A model generated the notes under the pieces. It saw only the letters and a program-made list of their open reading frames with translations. It had not been told where the DNA came from and did no database searches. Of a DNA stretch of 64,000 bases, positions 12,526-25,830 are shown in pieces. This stretch comes from Dasypus novemcinctus (Eukaryota; Chordata; Mammalia; Cingulata; Dasypodidae): positions 25,371,661-25,435,660 of the forward strand of contig NC_080696.1 in assembly GCF_030445035.2 (NCBI RefSeq), read 5' to 3'. How positions within the stretch are numbered: the stretch's first letter is position 1; each line of letters starts with the position of its first letter. A program made the translations under genes and the position numbers.

Positions 12526-13700
12526 TCCATCATGTCTTTTGTTCCCATAATGTCAGTTACTTTTTTTTGTGGACTTTAAAATTGTTATTTATGCTTACCC
12601 TGTGTCTTCTCTATATACATGACCTCTTTAGTAATATGTTCTTTCAATTATTTTAATTGACTCTGGAGAGTTGTGTGATACTCACTGATTTATTGTCTCA
12701 AATCCAGTGTCTCTTCAGGATATTTTTCATTCTATTGGCCTAGCCATTGATTCCTGTTTCCAAATATGACTTGAAATTTTTTGCTGATGTCTAGGCATCT
12801 GATTATGATTGTGGTTATACTCTGATGGGCAATTTCTCTCTGTTGCTTAGTGGTTTGTTTTCCTCAGCTCTTCTTGGATCTTTGATTCAACTTATTTTGT
12901 CTTTAAATTTGCCCAGCTTAAGTTATCAAAATTGGGCGAGAAATCGCTAAGAGGACACAAGTTTTCCACCAGGAGTTAGGGTATTGAAAGACCCAAAATC
13001 ATTTTTTTTTTTTTTTTTACTTAAAGATTGCAGACATTGCAGCAGATGGCATTCTTCAGTGCACCTTATGACAAATGCCTTTAAGTTTCCATTTTGCTAT
13101 TTTTTTGTTCTGGCCAGAACCAAGGTTCAAAGAGGGATCTGCTGGCTGAATTCATTGAAGAGAAGACCCCTGACTCCAATTCCCTTTTCCCAAGTAACAG
13201 CTGTCAAGAAGGAAGATATTTTCTCCTCTGTCAGCTGCAGTAACCAAGGACTTTTATCCAACTTACTATCTTTGGGGTAGGTGAGAGGAACGCTTCGCAG
13301 CTGCCACTGCTTTGGTAACTCATATTTGTTAGTTTGGGTTCTTTATCTCTCTGAACCTCACCCTTTTGTGAGTTGTGTAGTACTGCCCGGTACTGCTAAC
13401 CTCCAAAGCATTTTCTGAGATAGCTTTTCAGCTTTCTCCATTGTTTCTGTGAGAAAGTTGAGCCCTGCCTTGATACTCCAAAGTCATCTTCCTGAAACTC
13501 CTCTCTTAACAAAATGTTTTAAAGTTTTACCCATGCTGCTGTGTGTATCAATACATATTCCCTTGTTTTCTTCTTACAGTTCACTTTGTTTTGTTTTACT
13601 TATTAGACATGTTGTGGGATTTCAAAGTCAACTTATATCAAATAAATTATTACTACATACCACCCTATTATTAACTCCTTGCACTGTTAGGGAAACATAG
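12526..13700 (-). repeat. L1 5' region, continuation beyond the LTR insertion
   Basis: The sequence resumes the L1 interrupted at 12000 and runs into its GC-richer 5' UTR (13050-13400). A tract of 18 T lies at about 13001-13018. No coding capacity is left. The 5' end is approximate. Confidence 0.5.
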
Positions 13701-15485
13701 CTTACAAAAAATGCAAGCACATCTTTCAAACTGGGGATGCCTAATATTCTCAAACAGAGGGGAGGTTATCTCACAAGAGTAAAGCACAACTTAGACCCTT
13801 ATGCAGTAATAAAACCATTTATATTTGGACAGCTTATTATACAGCTATAGATAACTTATATCGTACTCAATTTGGAAAGAACTGAGGAAATTCAGAATAA
13901 TCAGCTGGTTTTTTTTTTGCATTCCTTAAAATATGTGAAAATACCATTTAAGACATTCTATTATTCAAGTCTACTTCAGGTAACGGTATTATTTTTCATC
14001 TTTATAAATTGATTTATGTTTATATTTTATATAAATGGAACCATACGATATATTACACAATATATTTAGGTCATAGTAACACAATCATACAGTATTTGTC
14101 CTTTTGTGTCTGGCTAGTTTCACTCAACATAATGTCTTCTAGGATCAGCCATGTTGTCATATGATTTATGACTTCATTTTTTCTTACAGCTGAATAATAT
14201 TCCCTTGTGTGAATACACTACAGTTTCTCCATTCATTGGTTGATGAACACCTGGGTGGTTTCCAACTTTTGGCAATCGTGAATAATGTCACTATGAACAT
14301 AAGTGTGCAGATGTCTATTCGTGTCACTGCTCTCAGTTCTTCTGAGTATACACCCAGTAGTGTCAGGTAACTGTATTTTTGAAGCAATTTTATTGAGATA
14401 AATATTCACAATAAAAATTTATCTGTAATTTCTCCAAAATATACATTCAAAGGCCACTAACATAATCATGGTATTGTGCATTCAATACCACAAAACTTAC
14501 AGAACAATTTCATTGCTTGAAAGACAAAAACTCCATTCTCATTACCAGTCACCTTTCAATTCCTCTTTCCTTCCCAAATCGTCCATAAAAACTAATTAAA
14601 TTTTATCCTTATAAATTAATTTTTAAATTTTATATAAATGGAATCATACAATATGTTTGTGTTGCAGGGTTTTTTTTTCCTGAAAAAAACATCTTTAGCC
14701 ATTAACAAACTTCTCTTCAGTTTCAAAGGAAAACAATCATATATGCAATAATAATAATATTGATATTTCACTTGAGGTTATAGTTTGGTATAAAAGGCAA
14801 TTTTTCTTTTTTTAAAATTTCCTTCTAGTAATATACGTGACCTTAAACATTCCCTTTCAACCACAATCATAGCCAAATAATACCACTGTCATTTACAAAC
14901 ACTATGATAGGTTTTTATCTTTCTATTCATTTCCAAAATTAACATAAATCTTTTTACCAGTTCTCTACCATTTAAAAATAAACTTTCAATTCTTTCATCT
15001 CATTCTATATTCTGGTGGCTGATATTTAGTTATTAACTTCATGAGTTTACTCAACAAATTTAGTTCATCAGAGTGCAATCATGCATTATTTGTCTTTTTG
15101 TATCTGGCTTGCTTCACTCAACATTACATCCTTAAGTTTCACCCCTGCTTTTTTATATGCTTCATGATTTTGTTTTTCCTACAGTTGTATAATATTCCAT
15201 CAAGTGTATACACCACTGATTGTTTATCCATTTTTCAGTTGATGGACACAGGGGTTGTTTCCATCTTGTGGCAATTGTGAATAAAGCCACTGAGAAGATC
15301 AATGTGCAAATGTCTGTATATATCACTGCTCTCAATTTTTCTAGGTATATACCAAACAGAGGTATTGTCAGATTATGTGGCTAAAGTATACTCAGATTAC
15401 TTAGGAACTGACAAAGGGTCCTGCATAGTGTCTGGATCATTCTACATTCCCACCAGTAATGAATAGGTGTTCCTATATCTCCATA
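13701..15485 (-). repeat. L1 3' fragments (ORF2 C-terminus), two copies, minus strand
   Basis: At 14030-14390 the minus strand encodes an L1 ORF2 C-terminal fragment (SWKPPRCSSTNEWRNC, cf. the L1 motif WKQP-CPSTDEW). A second copy starts with its own 3' UTR at about 14390 and gives the same region at 15050-15480, including a minus frame with HYWWECRMIQTL, the L1 'WWECK-VQPLWK' motif. Both are interrupted by stops. 13701-13960 is unclear. Confidence 0.7.
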
Positions 15486-16570
15486 TCCTCGCAAACATTT
15501 ATACTTTTCTGTCTTTTTTAAATATGCCCCATCCCTCCTCCTCCCACACTTTCCCACATTAGCATGTTTCACCAATGTGGCACATTTGTTAAAATAGATG
15601 AGCACATTTTGAATCATTGCTACTAACCATGGATTAAAGTTTACATTGTAGGTTAAATTCTACACTGCACAGTTTTATAGGTTTTGACAAAATATGTAAT
15701 GGCTAGTATTCATCATTTCAATGACATACAGGACAATTGCAATGTTGTGAAAATGCCCCCATGGGACAACTATCCTTCACTCTTCCTATCTTCAAAATGT
15801 CTGGTGGCCACTGTCTTCACATCAATGAAAGAAGTTCTTCAATTACTAGAATAATAAAACATCTAGAACAATAATAATACTATTTTTTTTCATTGTTCAT
15901 CGCCTAATCTTGAGTATTTTTGAATGGTGATGCCCACACTTTTTCTAATGGAGAGGAGGTTTAGTTCCCATGGGGCAGATGGATGCAACTATGTTGACTG
16001 GAGTTGTAGACAATCTCTGTTCCTTGGGATGGGCATTGTTCAGCATCATGTCCTTGGTAGTTTTCCTGGGTGAGTCCAATGAACAGGAAAGTAAGTTTTG
16101 CAACTTTGCTCCAAGTCAGGACTCAAGTAGCAAATGAACAGATCAAAGATTTACATCTCTTAGACATACATTTAACATAAACAGTGCTAGGTACACATTC
16201 AACTAAAAGGAGCAGAAAAGCCACCTGTAGGGAAACTTTAAATGAGTCTAACTCTGCTAATATGCAGAAAATAAATTCCAAAGTAGGGCCCACTGAGAGG
16301 GTGCTGAATTCATGAGTTTGTCTGCCCAGTTTATAGTATGTAGATGTCTCTTGAGCCCTCAGGAGTCCTGTTGTTTGAGGCACTTTTTTACTGTGGCAGT
16401 CAATGAGAACTTGTTGAGATGTGTGTAAGCAGAATGTGTGGAATGACCTCCAGGCTTACTTTGAAATATCTTTGCCATAAAAAGTCAAATGTATCCCTCT
16501 TTTGTTCGGGTCTCTTTCCAAATACATCACTAGTTGGTGATTGGTAATATTTCCTCAGTGGCAGAGAGTC
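15486..16570 (-). repeat. Xenarthran-type L1 3' UTR copy
   Basis: A long non-coding segment repeated in diverged form at 19540-20700, about 21300-22300, 22870-23690, 27832-29414 and 52660-53275. Shared landmarks include CATTGCTACTAACCATGG, ATTCAGGACAATTCC-like text, GTGATGCCCACTC and CCTGGGTGAGTCCAAT. It is nested between ORF2 pieces, so it represents a later, 5'-truncated insertion. Confidence 0.65.
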
Positions 16571-19435
16571 TTACCCCTGGGTGTTATGACTGTTTTTTTT
16601 ATTTTCCACTTGTGTTTCTTCTTTGGACAACTGTCTTTTCAAATCTTTTTTCCTATTTTTTTTTAATCGGGTTGTCTTTATATTGTTGAGTTGTAGCATA
16701 TTTTTTGTAATATGGCTATTAAACATTTACTGATATGTGATTTTGAAATATTTTTTCCCATTTAGTCAGCTGCCTTTACACCCTTTTAGAAAAGTCATTT
16801 AACAAGCAAATGTTTTCAATTTTGAGGAGGAACCATTTTTAATTTTATTTGTTTTGTTTTCATGCTTTGGGTTTAAGATCCAAGAAAACTCAACATACCA
16901 GAAATCTTGAAGATGTTTGCCTATATTTTTTGTTCTCATACTTTTATGGTACTCATGTTTATATTGAAATCTTTTTATTGATTTTGAGTTTATTCTTGTA
17001 TGAGGAATGAGATATGGTTCCTCTTTCATTCTTTCCTTGAAGATACAAAGCTCTCCCAATACCATTGAAGGTATCTCAAAAACCAGTTGGCCCTAAAGAT
17101 GATAGATTTTTTTTTCTGGACTGTCAGTTCTATTCCATTGGTCAATATGTCTATCTTTATGGCAAAACTCTTTTTTTTGACCTCTGTGGCTGTGAAGTAT
17201 ATTTCAAGGTCAGGCAGTGAAAGAACTTCAACAGTGCTCTTCTTTTTTAGAATGCTTTTGGTTGATTAGCTGTGCTTTCCCTTCCAAATAAATTAATTGG
17301 TTTTTCTATTATTGTAAAGTAAGCATTTGGCACTCTGGTATTGTAATGAATCTATAAATCATTTTTGGTAGGATTGGTATCCTCATGATATTTAGTCTTT
17401 CAATCAATAAACACAGTATACCTTTCCATTTGTTTAGGCCTTCTTTGATTACTTTAGCATTGTTTTGTAATTTTTGAATACAGGTCCTGTTGCTCTTTGG
17501 TTAAATTGATTGCTAGGTACTTGCATCTATTTGCTGCTATTGTAAATTGAATATTTTCTGATTTCCTCAGATTGCTCAATATTAGTTTACAGAACAATTA
17601 CTAATTTTTACATGTGAATTTTATATCCTGCCACTTTGCTATGTACACTTACAAGTTCAGATAACTTTTTCATTGACATTTTAGAATTTTCTTAATATAT
17701 GATCATATCATCCATGTATAGTGAAACTTTTACTTCCTCTTTTCTTATTTGTATGACTTCTATTTTCTTTTGATTTTCAATTTCTTTAGCCCAAATTTCT
17801 AGCATAATTTTCAGTAAGTTGTGACAGTGGGCAACTATTCCTGTTACTGATGATAGAGGGAAATCTTTCAACCTTTCCTCAGTACTGATATTGCTTGTGG
17901 TTTTTTCATATATACTCTTGATCATATTGAGGAATTTTCCATTTAATTCTGTCTTTCAAAGAGTTTTTCTTAAGATAGGACACAGGATTTTGTTGAATGC
18001 TCTTTCTTCATCGATCAAGAAGATAATGTGGTTTATTTCTTTCAATTTTTAAATACTGTGTATAATGTTAATTTATTTTCTTATCTTGAAATTTCCTTCC
18101 AGACCAAGAAAAATTTCCACATGTTCATGGTATATAATAATTTCAAAATTCTGTTGGATTCTGTTTGGAAGTTTGTTTGTTTAATTTTGAGAATTTTTTT
18201 GTCTACGTTCTTTAGAAGGATTGGTCTGCAGTTTTCATTTATTGTAGTATCTTTATCTGGACTTGGTATTAAGGTAGTGTTGACTTCATAACATCTTTTG
18301 GGTAAATTTTCCCCTACTACATTTTTTGGAAGAGTTTAAGCAGAATAAATGTAGGTTTTGAATTTCTAAGAACTTGTCCATTTCAACTAGGTGGTCTAAT
18401 AGGTTGGCTAACAGTTCCCACAATATCCTTTTTGATGATTTTTATTTCTGTAGGTTCTGTCATAAGTTCTTCCTTTCATTTAAGCTTTTATTTATTTGCA
18501 TTTTCTCTTTCTTCCACTTTAGTCATTTTCAGGGTATTTCAATTTTCTTGATCTTCTGAAAGAAAAAGCTTCTGGTTTTGTTATATTTTTTGGTTCTCAA
18601 TTTCATTTATTCTATTTTTTGTAATTTCTTTCCTTCTGCTTGCTTTGTGAATCATTTGCCATTTATTTCCTATTTACTCCAGCTGTCCATTTAGATCTTT
18701 GATTTTAGTCCTTTATTCTTTTTTAATATAATTATTTAGGGCTTTAAATTTCCTTCTCAACACTGCCATCACTATATTCCATAATTATTGATAAGTTGTT
18801 TTCTCATTTTCATTCTTTTCTATATATTTCTAATTTCACTTACATTTTCTTCTAAGACCTGTGAGTTTTCAGGCATTGTATTGCTTAGGCTTCACAAATG
18901 TGTGAACCTTCCACTTTCCTATTATTCATATTCACTCTTATTCTTTATACTCTTAGAAGACACTTTGTACAATTTCAATCTTATTATATTTACTGAGACC
19001 TGCAAACCCAAGTGATTTTCTATCAAGTTGTTCTACCTAATGATATGAGTGACATGTTGAAGTCTCCAACTCTTATTGTGGGCATTTCTATTTCTCCCTT
19101 TAGATTTGCCAGTGTTGTCCTCATGTATTTTGGGGCACCATAGTTAGGGGCATAGATATTTATGACTATTTCTTCCTGGTTGATTGTCAATTTTATTAAT
19201 GTATACTGGAGTTCTGCTACTCATAAGTTTTTGCTTTTAATGTCTGTTCTATCTGATATTCATATTGCAACACTCTATTTTTTGTTTATTGTTTCTGTGG
19301 AGAATCTTTTTCCTACCTTACAGTGTCAGTTTTTTTGTATCCCTGGAATTTAGTCTCTTGTAGACAGCATTTGGATTGCTCATGTTTTTTTGTGTGTTTT
19401 TTTAAATCTATTGTGTAAGTTTACATATATATATA
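16571..19435 (-). repeat. L1 ORF2 remnant with reverse-transcriptase YMDD-like motif
   Basis: On the minus strand the frame ending near 17692 contains IRKEEVKVSLYMDDMIIY, matching the L1 reverse-transcriptase motif around F/Y-x-DD. To the left (16799-17065) lies the ORF2 C-terminal region and to the right, up to about 19380, the N-terminal half and endonuclease region, all with frequent stops. Probably the same L1 as the 15.0-15.5 kb piece, split by the 3' UTR insertion at 15.5-16.6 kb. Confidence 0.7.
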
Positions 19436-19441
19436 TATATA
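19420..19441. repeat. (TA)n microsatellite
   Basis: About ten TA units directly at the 3' (tail) end of the minus-strand tRNA-like SINE that follows. It probably evolved from its A-rich tail. Confidence 0.85.
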
Positions 19442-19525
19442 TTTAGGATATACCAGGGATTGAACCTGCGACTTCAAACATGCAAGCAGGAGCTCAAACA
19501 CTGAGCTACACTCACAAGGATCAGT
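19442..19525 (-). repeat. Short tRNA-derived SINE (head only)
   Basis: On the minus strand: GAGTGTAGCTCAGTGTTTGA (A box TAGCTCAGTG), then GCAGGTTCAATCCCTGG (B box GGTTCAATCCC), about 72 bases apart end to end as in a tRNA, ending in the TA-rich tail. It lacks the CCA end and good stem pairing, so I call it a SINE and not a tRNA gene. It differs in sequence from the DAS head in this window. Confidence 0.65.
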
Positions 19526-22315
19526 CTTTACCTATTTTTCTCTATTTTTAGAGTTTTAGATTACACAAATGTTCCATACAAAATACGGGGAAGTCCCACA
19601 TACTCTTCTCTCTCCCTCTCCCTCTCCCACATTGTTGTCCATTGACAATATCTTTTATTAATATGTAACATTTGTTACAATTAATGAACACATAGTGAAG
19701 CATTGCTTCTAAGCATGGTCTTAGTTTAGATTATAGTTTACTCTTGCACCACACAATTTTAAAGATTTTGAAAAAATGTATCATCAACTATCTGTCATTG
19801 CATTAACATGCAGAACAACCTCAAATTTCCCCAAAATGCCCCATAATACTCCTATTATTCCCTCTCCATTCCCTCATTACCTCTTCATTGTCTTATATCA
19901 ATGTTACAAGTTCTTTCATTACTAGAATAATAATAAGTCTACTTTAGACCTAGATGAATTACTTCCTTGTGTTTGTTCATTCCTCAGTCTTGAGGATTTG
20001 GGGATAATGAGGCCCACTCTGTTTCCAAGTAACAGGTGGCTTAGACCTCATGGGTCAGATAATGAAACTGTCTGCCTTGCACATGTATTAATAGATTCTC
20101 TCAGTTCTTGTGATGGTTGTTGCCCATCATCATCCATTTTTTAGTTTTCTTAGGTGAGTCTGATGAATGGGAGAATAGGTGTTGATTGCAACTATGCTGA
20201 GCTTCAAATCTTAACTGGAAAATGAAAATTCAGAAGATTTAATCTTTGGGACATATATCTAATAGGTAATGCTAATTATAGGTTCCAATAAAAGGGACAG
20301 AAGAACAATGTGTAGGAAAATTGTAAATGATTCTCAGTCTGATACATTGGGGAGACAAGATATCATATATTGCATGATAAGACCCACTGAAAGGATGCCA
20401 ATTTCTTAGGGTTGTCTGCCCACCGAAAGTACCTGGAAGCCTCTAGTGTCCCCAGGTGCACCTCTTTGATGCACTGTTTACTGTAGTAGTCAGTGAGGTC
20501 CTCCTGAGACATGCATAAAGGTAACATATTGAATGAAGTCCTGACTCACTTTGGAGTTTCTTGACTTTGAAATTCATTTTTATTTAATATTTCCCCATTT
20601 GGTCAAGATTTTTTCCCAAATACATCATTATTTGGTGCTTGGTAATAGTCCCTCAATGCCAGGGAGTCTCATTCTTGGGAGTCATATCACACACCCAGGG
20701 GAACATAGTAAATTTATTTGCTGAGTTTGACAGAAAGATGCCAAATTTGAGCAACAAAGAGGTATTCAGGAGGTAACTTTTAGGCAATATATATTCCTAG
20801 GTTTAGTTTCAACTGCCAAGAGCAAACTTCATAAATACAATCATCAAAATCAAGGGCCTGGGTTGTTGTTCTTTCTCCTTCACTTGATACTGCCCATGTA
20901 CTCAAGAGATTCTTTCCACTCTATGAGAGAATGTATTAGAACTCCAAAGGATGGAAATTTAATATTCCATCAGTTATTCTGTAGGTATTCACCCACTGAG
21001 ACAAACACCACATGCCTTCATGAGCACATTCACATTCATAGGGTACACACCTTGTGCACTTATCCCCATACATCCCCACAATACTGATGTCCCGCACCAA
21101 TGATCCTCCCCTGCCAGAGTTGCAACCCTTCTGCAATACATAATCTCCCCCAAAACAAAGCAAACCAAAAACATAAATACATACATACATACATACATAC
21201 TTACATACATACATACATATTTTTTTTTTGCTTGTACTTCTCATCACTGTTGGTCTGTTTTCTTTTCATATATTGACAATTTCTTCTGCATGTTATCCCA
21301 GGGTCTTATTTATTTCACTTAACTTCCAAAAATTTTTGGTTACAGAAAGTCACATAGAAATGTAGGGGATTCCTATATACCACCCTGCCACCCCACAACC
21401 GCCCATACCAATAATATCTTGCATGAATAAATTTCAATTATTACATTTGATGAACAGATATTGAAGTATTGTTACTAACAATGGTCATTGGCTTACATTA
21501 TGGTTTTATTTTCCTTTTTTCCTTTTATAGATTCTGACAATATGTATAATGGCCTGTATCTATCTTGGCAAGATCATATAGATCAATTCCATTGCCACCA
21601 AAATGCCCTATATTCCACCCATTCTTCTCCCCATTCTCCTCAGAACCTATAGCAACTATTATTTTTTCAATTTTTGAAGAATTAGGTTCATAGTTACATG
21701 AATTCATATTGAGGGCTTGACATGCAGGTCTGTTTTCTATTATTAGGTGCCCCTTAAGTTCTCAAGAGGTTCTTGCTCCTCTATTTGAATCTATAACAGT
21801 ACTACCTAGGACAGAAGTTTAATGTATTCTAGTTTATTGCATGGTTCTTCACCCATTGAGATAACAATCCAAGTTGAGCACACTCATAAATCATAGAATC
21901 TTGCCCCAGGTGCACCCTTTCACACAAACACACCCTCAACTGATGCCCTGCAATAGCGGCCATTCTATGCCATATTTTTTCAAAATATAAAATATTCCTA
22001 CCATTGTAGTTTCACCCACGGATCTATAAATCAACAGAGCTCATGTGTTCCTTCTTCCAACCTTCCCATCAGTTTCATGAATAATTCATCCCAATACTCC
22101 CATACCCTGCTCACCTTCATATCCCTGCAATACCAACCTCACTCACATTCCTGCACCACAATCACTCACTTCCACTGACAAAACACCCCCTTACATCTTA
22201 CCATGGTTTTTACCCATATTGAGAATCATCTGAACACACTCTGCCAACTTTCTTTCTCCTGATAACTTATCTTCCAGATTCTACCTCTGTAAGTCTGTTC
22301 AGTAGGCTTAGGTCA
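19526..22315 (-). repeat. Stacked L1 3' UTR copies, minus strand
   Basis: At least two successive copies of the same L1 3' UTR (19540-20860 and about 21300-22310), recognised from the shared landmarks seen at 15.5-16.5 kb (for example TTACTGTAGTAGTCAGTGAG near 20480 against TTACTGTGGCAGTCAATGAG near 16387). A tetranucleotide repeat lies at about 21176-21218. No coding sequence. Confidence 0.6.
21176..21218. repeat. (CATA)n microsatellite
   Basis: About ten ATACATAC-type units with one interruption, followed by an oligo(T) run, within the L1 3' UTR stack. The YVCMYV-type open frames on the minus strand here are translations of this repeat. Confidence 0.9.
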
Positions 22316-25300
22316 TATCAATGACATCATGCAATATATGTCCTTCAGTGACTGGCTTACTTCACTCAACACAGGCCTTCAAGATTGATCCATGTTGTCA
22401 CATGTGTCCATATTTCATTCCATCTTGCAACTGAGTAATATTCCACTGAATGTATATACCATATTTTGCTTATCCATTCATCTGTTGGACATTTATGCTG
22501 CTTCCAGATTTTGGCAATAGTGAATATTTTTGCCATGAACATTGGCATGTGCAGATCTGTTCATGTTTCTGCATTCAATAATTCCATATATATACCCAGG
22601 AGTAGGATTGCTGGATCATATCGTTATTCTATAGTTAACTTCTGGGAGGAATTGCCAATTCTCATCCACAATTGTGGCACCATTCTACATTCACACTAAC
22701 AGTGTATGTGTATTCCCATTCCTCTTCAACCTCTCCAACACTGTAGTTCTCAGTTTTTAATAGCTGCCAGTCTAATAGATGTAAAATGAAAGTACATTGT
22801 ATTTTGGATTTGCATGTCTTGAATATCTAGTAATGTTAAGCATTTTTCCTGTGGATTTTTAAATATATTTTATTTTTTAAAAGAAAGAGATTACAAAAAT
22901 ATTACCCATTAAATACAGGGGATTCCCATGTGCCCTGCTCCCTAGCCCTTCCACATTTTCTCATATCAGCATCTTTCATTAGTATGGTATGTTTGCCACA
23001 ATTGAAGAACAGATCTTGCAGCATTGCCACTGAGTGAGGACTATAGATTATATTGTAGTTTACACTCTCCTGCACACTTTTGTAAGTAGTTACAAGATAC
23101 ACAATGGCCTGTATCTGTTACTGCAAAGTCATTCAGGACAATTCCTCAGCCTTAAAAATGTCCCAAAATTACACTTTTTTTTCCTTCACTTTCCCCTCAG
23201 AACCTACAATGGCCACTGCCACTGTATCAGTGATAAGAATTCTTCCATTGCTGGGATCACAATAAGTTTATTGAAGGATAACAGGAAGTCTATTTTAGTC
23301 CATTGTTCATCCCACAATCCTGATGATTCTGGTATGATGATGCCCACTCCAACTCTAACTGAGAGGGGCCTTAGATCCCAGGGACAGATGGATGAGACTG
23401 TCTTGCTTGCAGCTGCAGACTTTCTCTGTTTCTTGAGATGGTCATTTGAATCATCATCTCTTTGTTATTTGTCCTGAGTAAATCCAATATACTGGAGAGT
23501 AGGTCTTGCAAACCTGTTGAGATTCCGGGTTCAACTTGTATGTGGACAACCCAGAGATTTAAGTCCGTTGGACAAACATCTATCAACTCTAGTATTATCC
23601 ATTCAAACAGAAGGAGCAGAAGAGGTATAGTTAAGGAAACCACAACTGAGTCCAACGTATCCATGTGTATTTTCTCTTTGGTATTGTGTCTATTCAAATC
23701 TCTTGTCCATTCTTTAAATGGTTTGTTTGTCTTTTTGTTTTTTAGATGTAGGATTTTAAATATATATCCTTTATATTGGGATCTTAATGGCTAAATGGAT
23801 CCCATATATTTTCTCCAATTGGGAAGGCTACTTTTTCACTTCCTCGACAAACTCCTTATAAGCACAAAAGTTTTAATTTTTTGGAGGTTCCATTTATTTA
23901 TTTTTTCTTTTGTTACTCATTTGGGTGTAAAGTTTATTAAATCATTTCCAACTACTAGATCTCATAGTGGTTTCCTATATTACCTTCTAGTAGTCTTGTG
24001 ATCTTGTTTTTACATTTAGGTCTTTGACCCATCTTGAGTTAGCTTTTGCTTACTACATAAGACAGTGTGTCACTTTTTGTTTTGGATATCCGTATCCAGT
24101 TTTCCCCACGCCATTTGTTGATGAGGCCATTCTGTCCCAGTTCAGTGAGCTTGGTAGGCTGGTCAAGTATCAGTTCATTTTCTAAGTGAGAATCTATACC
24201 AGAACTTTCTATTTGGTTTCCTTTGTCAGAGATCTAACCCTGCAGATTTGACCACTGTAGCTTTGTAGTATGGTTTAAATTTAGGGAGTGTGATTCCTCC
24301 AATTTTGTTTGGCTTTTTATTTCAATATATATTTGGCCCTTCAGATTCCCTTGCCCATCCAAATTTCATAATTAGCTTTAAGAATTCCATGAAAAGTTCT
24401 GTTGCAATTTTCATGGGATTGCATTATATCTGTAAAAACAATTTGTGTGGGACAGATATCTTAATGGTGTTTCATCTTCCAATGCATGAACATGAAGCAG
24501 TCTTCCATTTATTTAGATCTTTGATTTCTTTTAAAATTTTTGTGAGGTTCTTTTTGTACAACTCCTTTATGTCATTAGTAAAATTAATCCCTGACAATTT
24601 GATTCTTCTGTTACTATTGTTACATTTAATGTTTTTCTTGATTTACTCCTCAGATTGCTTATTTTGAGTGTACAGAAAAGCTTCACATTTTTGTCTGTTG
24701 ATCTTATATCCTGACAATTTTCTGAACCCATTTATCATCTCTAGAAGATTTATTGTTAAGTTTTCAGGGCTTTCTTTGTAGAGGACCATGTTATCTGCAA
24801 ATGGTGAAAATTTTCCTCTTCTTTACCAATTTGGATGACTTTTATTTCTTTTTCTTGTGTAAGTGCTCAAAAAAGTAATTCTAATACAGTGTAATGTAAG
24901 AGAAATGACAGTGGGCTCTGTGTCTTATTTCACATCTTAGAGGGAAATTTTTAGCCTTTCACATTGAGTATTATGTTACCTGTGGGCTTTTCATATATAA
25001 GCTTTATCATGTTAAGGATGCTTTATATTTTGATTGGGAAAATTAATCCATTCACATTGAATGACATTACAGCATTTCCATTATTTACTTCCATGATTTT
25101 ATTCTTTGATTTTATTATGTCATATCTTCTCTGAGTCCAAGTTTTTCCTCTTGTGGTTATCTTTTTCAGCCTTCTACACTCTTCTGCAATACTCTTTCCC
25201 TGTCTTTTCTTTCATTCTCTAAAACTCACTTCAATAATTCCTGCAAAGGCAGATTCTTTTTTATGAACTCTCTTAGTTTCTGTTTGTTTGTGAATATTTT

Positions 25301-25830
25301 AAAATCACCTTCATATTTAAAGTACAATTTTTCCATAAAATGAATTCCTGATTGTCAATGTTTCTCTTTGAGTATCCTCATAATATCATTCCACTGCCTT
25401 CTCTTCTCCATGACTCCTGATGAGAAATATGCACTAAGCATTTACTGGACATCAATTATGTGTGATGTTTCTCTTCTGCCTTGTTACTCTTAGATTTTTC
25501 TCTTTATCTTTGAAGTTTAAGTACTGCATGTCTTGGAGTAGGTCTATTCTTTTGGGATACACTGTGCTTCTTGAACATTTCTTTAATGAGAGTTGGGAAA
25601 TTTTCAGCCATTATTTCCTCAAATACTCCAACTGCTCTTGTCCCTTTTCTTCTCCTTCTGGAACTTCCTTGAAAATTATTTGTTTTTGCTTATGTTATGA
25701 TTCTACTCCCTGAACCCTTGCTCAGTTTTTTCCATTCTATTCTCTATCTATTTTCTTTCAATTTCAGTTGATCTGTATTCTTTCTTCCATCATTTTAAGT
25801 CTGTTGTATGCTTTTAATGTGTGTTTTTGT
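22316..25830 (-). repeat. L1 remnant (ORF2 to 5' part), minus strand, with nested 3' UTR
   Basis: 22366-22548 (minus) encodes an ORF2 C-terminal piece (KIWKQHKCPTDEWISKIWYI). ORF2 sequence resumes at 23690-25080. 25230-25830 matches the L1 5' region found in the same order in the 11.4-12.0 and 29.4-29.9 kb copies. A separate L1 3' UTR copy sits inside it at 22870-23690. All frames are broken. Confidence 0.7.

Noticed and set aside
19442-19525. Functional tRNA gene
   Set aside because: A and B boxes are present but stem pairing is poor and the tail is SINE-like.
21176-21218. Regular repeats as a possible CRISPR array
   Set aside because: It is a tetranucleotide microsatellite with no spacers, in mammalian DNA.
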